Assembly: GCA_913058495.1 (NCBI GenBank) | Contig: CAJXQC010000011.1 | Span: 1 to 64,000 of the forward strand | Direction: 5' to 3' | Source: an uncultured Balneola sp. | GTDB lineage: Bacteria > Bacteroidota > Rhodothermia > Balneolales > Balneolaceae | Length of the DNA: 64,000 nt | In this document: in pieces, positions 59,126 through 64,000 of the stretch | How the letters are laid out: each line of letters opens with the position of its first letter | Position numbering within the stretch: position 1 is the stretch's first letter | Made by a program: the position numbers and the translations under genes | Notes under the pieces: generated by a model | What the model was told of the DNA's origin: nothing | Seen by the model: the letters and a program-made list of their open reading frames with translations, nothing else | Database searches by the model: none

Positions 59126-61057
59126 ATGAACGGACTAGATAAAAAGCTAGGCTTATGCCTTTTAGTTATTTCAATTTGTTCTACTATTACTCTTTCCCAA
59201 TCCAAAAATGATAAAACAGTTGTTGGAACTGTTGGAAAAGAAAAGATTACTTACGGTGAGCTTAAAGCTAATGTTAGCACATTACCAGACAGCTCCCCCA
59301 CTCTTAAAGAATTGGAGGAGTTCCTACCCATTTACCTTGAGTATAAAGCGAAAATTCAATTCGCCGAAAAAGATGGCATTCTCAATGATGATAAACTCTT
59401 AAAAGAATTAGATCTATACTCAAAACAAGCTTCTTACTCTCACTGGTTAGAAAACAGAATTAAAGAGACAGAATTTGAACGATACTATGACCGCGCCTCA
59501 ACAGAACTGAAGAGTGAACATATTTTAATTGCGGTTGGGCCTGACGCCTCTCCTTCTGATACTTTAGCGGCTTACCAGAAGCTTATTGAGGCACGTAATA
59601 AATTTTTGAATGGTACGAGCTTTTCAGAGCTCGATCGCCAATACTCAAGTACACAGTCCGGACGATCAATGGGAGGCGACCTTCCCTGGTTCAGCATTGG
59701 AACTACCGTAAAAGAGTTTGAAGATGTAATATTTAGTTTGGATGTTGGAGAAACTTCAATGCCATTCCGTACTCAATTCGGTTATCATATCATCCACCTT
59801 CAGGATAAAAGATCCAGAACTTTATCGCGTGAAGTATCTCATATATTTACACGAGCAGGTGTTCAAACATCTAAAGAAAAAATTGATAATGCATATTCAA
59901 AACTCGAAGAAGGATATCCATGGAATGAAGTAGCAATAGAATTCAGCGATGATAATCTATCTGCTTCAAACAGAGGAAGAATAGGATGGATAAATTACGG
60001 ACGTTACCGTACAGATTTTGTGGATTCTATAATGACATTGAATCCCGAAATTGATTATTCAAAACCTATAAGAACAACTTATGGTTATCATATTTTCCGA
60101 ATTGATTCAGTTCAATCGTTTGTAAGCGAAGAAGAAAAGAAAAGTACATATATGAAAGAATTCCTGGATTCACCAAATTTCAGGAAAAGCAATTCTTTTG
60201 TGATTAACTGGTTGAAGAAAAACTTTAGTAACACCGTTGATCAACAGACGTTGCAAACCTTTAAAACAAAAATTGAGCAGGCTGATACACTTAAGATCAA
60301 GAACATCCAATTCCCTGAAAATGATGTCCCTATTTTCAATTTTGAAAAATACACATTTACTGATTCTGATTATCATAGTTATATAGATCAAACCCATCCT
60401 GATGCATCAGCAAAATCCTATTCAGATCAATGGTTCGATGACTTTAAGACTTATGCTATTGACAGCATAATAGTTCAGCTGACAATTAGTGAATTTCCGG
60501 AATTTGAGAATACTTTAGGTAACTATAAAAAAGGATTGGCAGTATATCAGGTGAATGACACTTATTTATGGAGCGCAGCTACTGTAGATACTACCAAACT
60601 TGTAGAACTATTTGAAAAAAACAGTTCTGTTTACACATATCCTCAAAGACATTATTACCACTTAATAAGTGCACTAACTGATACCACATTAGATAAAGGA
60701 ATTAACTTCGTTGAATCAGGAAATCATCCGGATAGTATAAGAACCTATCATCCAAAAATATCGGTTATTAAAGATTCAACCGGCGTATTTACAGATGAGC
60801 CCTTTGATAAACTTGAAAGCATGGAGCCGGGTAATTTTTCTGAAAGATTTGAATATAAACGCAGATCAGCAGTTTTTTATTTAAACGACATCTTGCCTGC
60901 ACGTAAAATGACATTTGATGAAGCATTTAACCGACTGCTTGCAGATTATCAGCCAAAAAGAGAAGAAAAATGGCTAAACCAGCTAAAAAAAGAATTCAAA
61001 ATTAAAATGGATTTGAAAAAATTAAGATCGGCCTTCAAAAAAGATGAAGCTTTATAA
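59126..61057 (+). CDS. Periplasmic parvulin-type peptidyl-prolyl isomerase (two rotamase domains)
   Basis: A 643-residue chaperone/isomerase for envelope proteins. A Sec signal (to about 25) precedes a SurA/PpiD-like N-terminal region, and two parvulin domains. The first (about 125-225) has SEHILIAV, GGDLPWF and FRTQFGYHIIHL. The second (about 232-330) has VSHIFTRAG and IRTTYGYHIFRI. The C-terminal 300 residues are a further, less conserved segment. It is the first of three consecutive genes of the same kind, the next starting immediately after its stop. Confidence 0.87.
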   Translation: MNGLDKKLGLCLLVISICSTITLSQSKNDKTVVGTVGKEKITYGELKANVSTLPDSSPTLKELEEFLPIYLEYKAKIQFAEKDGILNDDKLLKELDLYSKQASYSHWLENRIKETEFERYYDRASTELKSEHILIAVGPDASPSDTLAAYQKLIEARNKFLNGTSFSELDRQYSSTQSGRSMGGDLPWFSIGTTVKEFEDVIFSLDVGETSMPFRTQFGYHIIHLQDKRSRTLSREVSHIFTRAGVQTSKEKIDNAYSKLEEGYPWNEVAIEFSDDNLSASNRGRIGWINYGRYRTDFVDSIMTLNPEIDYSKPIRTTYGYHIFRIDSVQSFVSEEEKKSTYMKEFLDSPNFRKSNSFVINWLKKNFSNTVDQQTLQTFKTKIEQADTLKIKNIQFPENDVPIFNFEKYTFTDSDYHSYIDQTHPDASAKSYSDQWFDDFKTYAIDSIIVQLTISEFPEFENTLGNYKKGLAVYQVNDTYLWSAATVDTTKLVELFEKNSSVYTYPQRHYYHLISALTDTTLDKGINFVESGNHPDSIRTYHPKISVIKDSTGVFTDEPFDKLESMEPGNFSERFEYKRRSAVFYLNDILPARKMTFDEAFNRLLADYQPKREEKWLNQLKKEFKIKMDLKKLRSAFKKDEAL

Positions 61058-61954
61058 ATGAAAATACTTTCTCATTTAGTTTTACTTGTACTCCTTTTTT
61101 CTGCCTGTAAAAGTTCCGGCAGATCTGACGGCAGAGTATTAGCAGAAGTAAATGGAATTGTTTTAACTACTAAAGATGCCAAGGAAAATATTCCTGATTC
61201 TGAATTTTTAACTGATAGTATTTCAGCTTATAACACATACAAAGATAGTTGGATTCAAAAGCAACTTATCCTTCAGGAGACTCAAAGACTTAAGCTTTTA
61301 GATTCTCCTGATGTATATAAAAAGGTAGAAAGAGCTAAGCAGGAAATGCTTTTAATTTCTTTTCAGGAAGCTGTACTAAATACTTTGGAAAACGAAATTC
61401 AGGTTTCAGATGAAGAAGCACGTACTTATTACCAGAAAAATAAGGATAAATTTCTTCTGGATGAACGTTATATAAGATTTCGGCATCTTATAGCATCAAG
61501 TTTAGCAGATGCTCAAAATGCTAAAAGAGACTTGATGAGAGGTTACACATGGGAGAGAGTCGCTTCTGAATACTCGCTACAATCAGATATGGTAATAAAA
61601 AATGCTTCTCGTTTTTGGGCAGAGAGTTCCGCTTTAAAAGAATTCGATACGTTGAACAGGTATTTGAGACTTATTGGTATTTCTGAGATCTCAATTATTG
61701 AAAATATTGATAACGAATATCATTTTGTGCAACTTCTCGAAGAAAAAGCTATTGGAGAACACCCTGATCTGGAATGGTTGTTAGTGCAAATAAAGGAATG
61801 GTTAATACTCGAAAAAAAACGTATTGCTTACAATACCTATGTAAAGAATCTTTATCTTGCAGCTGAAGCGAATAATGAAATACGTACTTACAACGTTCTC
61901 CCTAACAACACTAATAAGGAAACAACTTCCGATACATTGAACTCAAATAAATAA
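61058..61954 (+). CDS. Parvulin-like lipoprotein (diverged)
   Basis: A 298-residue lipoprotein (lipobox LFSAC) of the SurA/PpiC superfamily with a diverged rotamase region (YIRFRHLIASSLADAQNAKRDL, then YHFVQLLEEK). The catalytic histidines of parvulins are not all obvious, so it may be a chaperone only. It starts directly after the preceding stop and its stop overlaps the next start (TAATG). Confidence 0.78.
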   Translation: MKILSHLVLLVLLFSACKSSGRSDGRVLAEVNGIVLTTKDAKENIPDSEFLTDSISAYNTYKDSWIQKQLILQETQRLKLLDSPDVYKKVERAKQEMLLISFQEAVLNTLENEIQVSDEEARTYYQKNKDKFLLDERYIRFRHLIASSLADAQNAKRDLMRGYTWERVASEYSLQSDMVIKNASRFWAESSALKEFDTLNRYLRLIGISEISIIENIDNEYHFVQLLEEKAIGEHPDLEWLLVQIKEWLILEKKRIAYNTYVKNLYLAAEANNEIRTYNVLPNNTNKETTSDTLNSNK

Positions 61955-63318
61955 TGAGATATTTAAATTTAGTATTACTTTTTTCGATTGTACAAACTCT
62001 TACCGTATTTGCACAGCAATCCACCCCTACTTCTGCGGATAGAATTGTTGTTGTAGTTAATGATCAAATAATTCTTAAATCAGATATTGATCAAGGTGTT
62101 GCAGATTATATACGTCAAGCTAGCTTTAACCAACAAAACATAGAATTTTCGAAAGAGTTATGGTATTCTTTTTTAGAATCGGAAATTGATAATAAAGTAT
62201 TGCTTGAAAAAGCGAAGATCGACTCCGTTACCATATCTGACGATCAGGTAAACCAGCAAATGGATGCCCGTGTAAACCAATTGATTCAACAAGCCGGAAG
62301 TGAACAAGCCCTTGAACAAGCTTTTGGAAAATCAATTATACAATTAAAAGCTGATTTTAGAAATACATTCAGAGAACAAATGACTGCTAATCAGGTACGT
62401 CAATTGAAATTTAATGAAATAAATATAACAAGACCTGAAGTGAAGGAGTTTTTTGAGTCTATTCCTAAAGATTCACTTCCTACAATACCAGAACAAGTCG
62501 CTGTATCTCATATTGTTAAACTTCCTAAACCTAAAACTGATGCAAAGCAAGCTTCTTATCAGTTTGCTCAATCTCTTAGAGACTCCATAATAAAAGAAGG
62601 AGTGCCGTTAGAAGACCTGGCTAAAAGGCATGGAATGGATGGATCTGCTGCCAGAGGAGGTCAGTTACCAATGATGGGACTTAATGAACTGGTATCAGAA
62701 TATTCCGCTGCAGCTGCGGCATTACAACCGGGACAGATTTCAGAAGTTGTAGAAACTGAATTTGGATATCATGTTATACGTCTTGATGAAAGAGTTGGGG
62801 ATAAAATTAAAACAAGCCATATTCTTATAAGAATTGATGCTGCGCAACTAGACGATGATACAGCAATTGCAAAATTAAATACCATAAGAGACAGCTTGAT
62901 GAATAATTCAAATCTGACTTTTTCTGGAATGGCAATTAGAAACAGTGAAGACCCCTCTACTTCAAAATCTGGTGGAAAAATCGTTGACTCCCAAACCGGA
63001 GAACGATTAATTCCGTTAAACAGATTAGATCCTGCCTTATACCGTGTTGTTCTATTGATGGATGAAATAGGACAAATATCTGAGCCTAAACCATTTAATC
63101 CTAATAATGCTAATTCAGGAAAGGCATACAGAATTGTTCGCTTGGATAAACAAATTCCTGAACATATTGCTGATTTTGATATAGACTATCAGCGTTTAAA
63201 AAATATCGCCTTGCAGCAAAAACAATCCCGGGTTTTTCAGGAATGGTTGCAAGAACTCAGAGAAGAAATCTATATAGAATACAGAATTCCTAAGATGGAA
63301 AGTGGAGTTGCTCAATAA
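61954..63318 (+). CDS. surA: SurA-like periplasmic chaperone/isomerase
   Basis: A 454-residue protein of the right size for SurA. After a signal peptide (to about 21) the SurA N-terminal domain is seen with [20 protein letters not shown]. Two parvulin domains follow: [11 protein letters not shown] with [11 protein letters not shown], and [12 protein letters not shown] with a later [11 protein letters not shown]. It binds unfolded outer-membrane proteins and helps deliver them to BAM. It ends by overlapping the MoxR start. Confidence 0.9.
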   Translation: MRYLNLVLLFSIVQTLTVFAQQSTPTSADRIVVVVNDQIILKSDIDQGVADYIRQASFNQQNIEFSKELWYSFLESEIDNKVLLEKAKIDSVTISDDQVNQQMDARVNQLIQQAGSEQALEQAFGKSIIQLKADFRNTFREQMTANQVRQLKFNEINITRPEVKEFFESIPKDSLPTIPEQVAVSHIVKLPKPKTDAKQASYQFAQSLRDSIIKEGVPLEDLAKRHGMDGSAARGGQLPMMGLNELVSEYSAAAAALQPGQISEVVETEFGYHVIRLDERVGDKIKTSHILIRIDAAQLDDDTAIAKLNTIRDSLMNNSNLTFSGMAIRNSEDPSTSKSGGKIVDSQTGERLIPLNRLDPALYRVVLLMDEIGQISEPKPFNPNNANSGKAYRIVRLDKQIPEHIADFDIDYQRLKNIALQQKQSRVFQEWLQELREEIYIEYRIPKMESGVAQ

Positions 63319-64000
63319 TGACGGATAATAAAGACTCAGTTAAGGCTGCAAATGCATTTACAGAAACATTTGAAAACATAAAAAAAGAGATTCATAAAGT
63401 TATAATTGGACAGGATGAGATTATTAATCTTCTTCTTATATCTTTATTCTCGCGAGGACATTGTGTTCTGATTGGAGTTCCCGGGCTCGCAAAAACACTA
63501 TTAATCAGAACACTGGCTGACACACTTGGTTTAACTTTTAACAGAATTCAATTTACGCCAGATTTAATGCCCGGTGATATCACGGGAACTGAGATCATTG
63601 AAGAAGAAAAAGAATCCGGCAAGAAAGCTTTCAAATTTGTTAAGGGTCCGATTTTTGCAAACATAGTTCTGGCTGATGAGATAAACAGAACGCCACCTAA
63701 AACTCAGGCAGCTCTTCTTGAAGGGATGCAGGAATATAATGTTACTACAGCCGGACAAACATACCATCTTGATACTCCGTTTTTTGTATTAGCCACTCAA
63801 AACCCAATTGAACAGGAAGGAACCTATCCACTTCCAGAAGCTCAGTTAGATCGTTTTATGTTTAACATTTGGGTTGATTACCCTTCTTTTGATGAAGAAA
63901 AGAGAATCGTTAGTCAAACGACTTCCTCAAAAGACATAAAGCTCTCTCCAATTCTTGACAAACAAAAGATTGAAGAGCTTCAGGATTTGGTAAGAAAGGT
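63318..64000 (+). CDS. MoxR-family AAA+ ATPase (5' part, cut by window end)
   Basis: An AAA+ ATPase, 227 codons seen, the rest lies outside the window. It is missing from the ORF track because it runs off the edge. Walker A GVPGLAKT, the [10 protein letters not shown] segment, Walker [15 protein letters not shown] and a sensor-1 region ([27 protein letters not shown]) identify a MoxR protein. In this group MoxR is usually followed by DUF58 and BatA/vWA genes. Its ATG shares one base with the surA stop. Confidence 0.93.
   Translation, partial: MTDNKDSVKAANAFTETFENIKKEIHKVIIGQDEIINLLLISLFSRGHCVLIGVPGLAKTLLIRTLADTLGLTFNRIQFTPDLMPGDITGTEIIEEEKESGKKAFKFVKGPIFANIVLADEINRTPPKTQAALLEGMQEYNVTTAGQTYHLDTPFFVLATQNPIEQEGTYPLPEAQLDRFMFNIWVDYPSFDEEKRIVSQTTSSKDIKLSPILDKQKIEELQDLVRK

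Overview
The window reads as chromosomal, AT-rich DNA from the FCB group. A Balneolota/Rhodothermota-type member (Balneolaceae-like) is my best guess, from gene content and gene style; I could not run a search. Pointers are an HPr kinase with no phosphotransferase genes nearby, a type 2 isopentenyl-diphosphate isomerase, DUF5916 and DUF2911 proteins, YfbK-type vWA lipoproteins, an M23 peptidase with the N-terminal YYYD motif common in this group, a bioB promoter of the TTG/TAnnTTTG kind, frequent TAATG stop-start junctions and several TTG starts. No rRNA, tRNA, CRISPR array, prophage or transposase was seen.

Layout. 0-10.5 kb: msrA, a secreted M14 peptidase, a DUF5916 outer-membrane protein, a PLP threonine/serine dehydratase, and a tandem pair of vWA/DUF3520 proteins. 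10.5-15.2 kb: a DUF2911-TPR protein divergent from four consecutive paralogous single-pass membrane proteins built from a 30-residue repeat (the most unusual locus). 15.2-16.2 kb: a gene-free mosaic of inverted repeats that includes a second copy of the repeat at the window's left edge. 16.2-26.9 kb: an arsenosugar-type glycosyltransferase, DUF547, an SMP-30-like lipoprotein, bioB, an esterase, an orphan OmpR-type regulator, trmH, M28 and M23 peptidases, and the hprK-hpf-xerC group. 26.9-29.9 kb: glycosyltransferase, carotenoid 1,2-hydratase and acyltransferase genes that look like a carotenoid-tailoring set. 30-36.3 kb: a leftward operon of glutamine-synthetase-like, APH-like kinase, HAD-IIA, RlmG-like methyltransferase, creatininase-family and membrane proteins. 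36.3-44.5 kb: isoprenoid supply (fni, GGPP synthase), bamD, nadD, an LD-carboxypeptidase and a large propeller-amidohydrolase. 44.5-48.4 kb: a PLP alanine-racemase-fold enzyme and a RimB-like/RimK/aspartoacylase-like/DUF952 operon. 48.4-56.9 kb: a CheY-like protein, a peroxiredoxin, two unknowns, a lone nuoI, der, a UvrD-type helicase, an Omp85-like barrel and an HD hydrolase. 57-64 kb: tdk-nupC nucleoside salvage, then three periplasmic parvulin-type chaperones leading into a MoxR ATPase cut by the window end.

How the genes fit together. Several groups act on the cell envelope (BamD, Omp85 barrel, SurA-like isomerases, M23, LD-carboxypeptidase, BatA-type MoxR). The isoprenoid genes could feed the carotenoid-tailoring enzymes, but phytoene synthase and desaturases are not in the window. 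The best candidates for something undescribed are the four-gene 30-residue-repeat locus, the glutamine-synthetase/kinase/HAD/creatininase operon, and the RimB-RimK operon with its extra zinc hydrolase.
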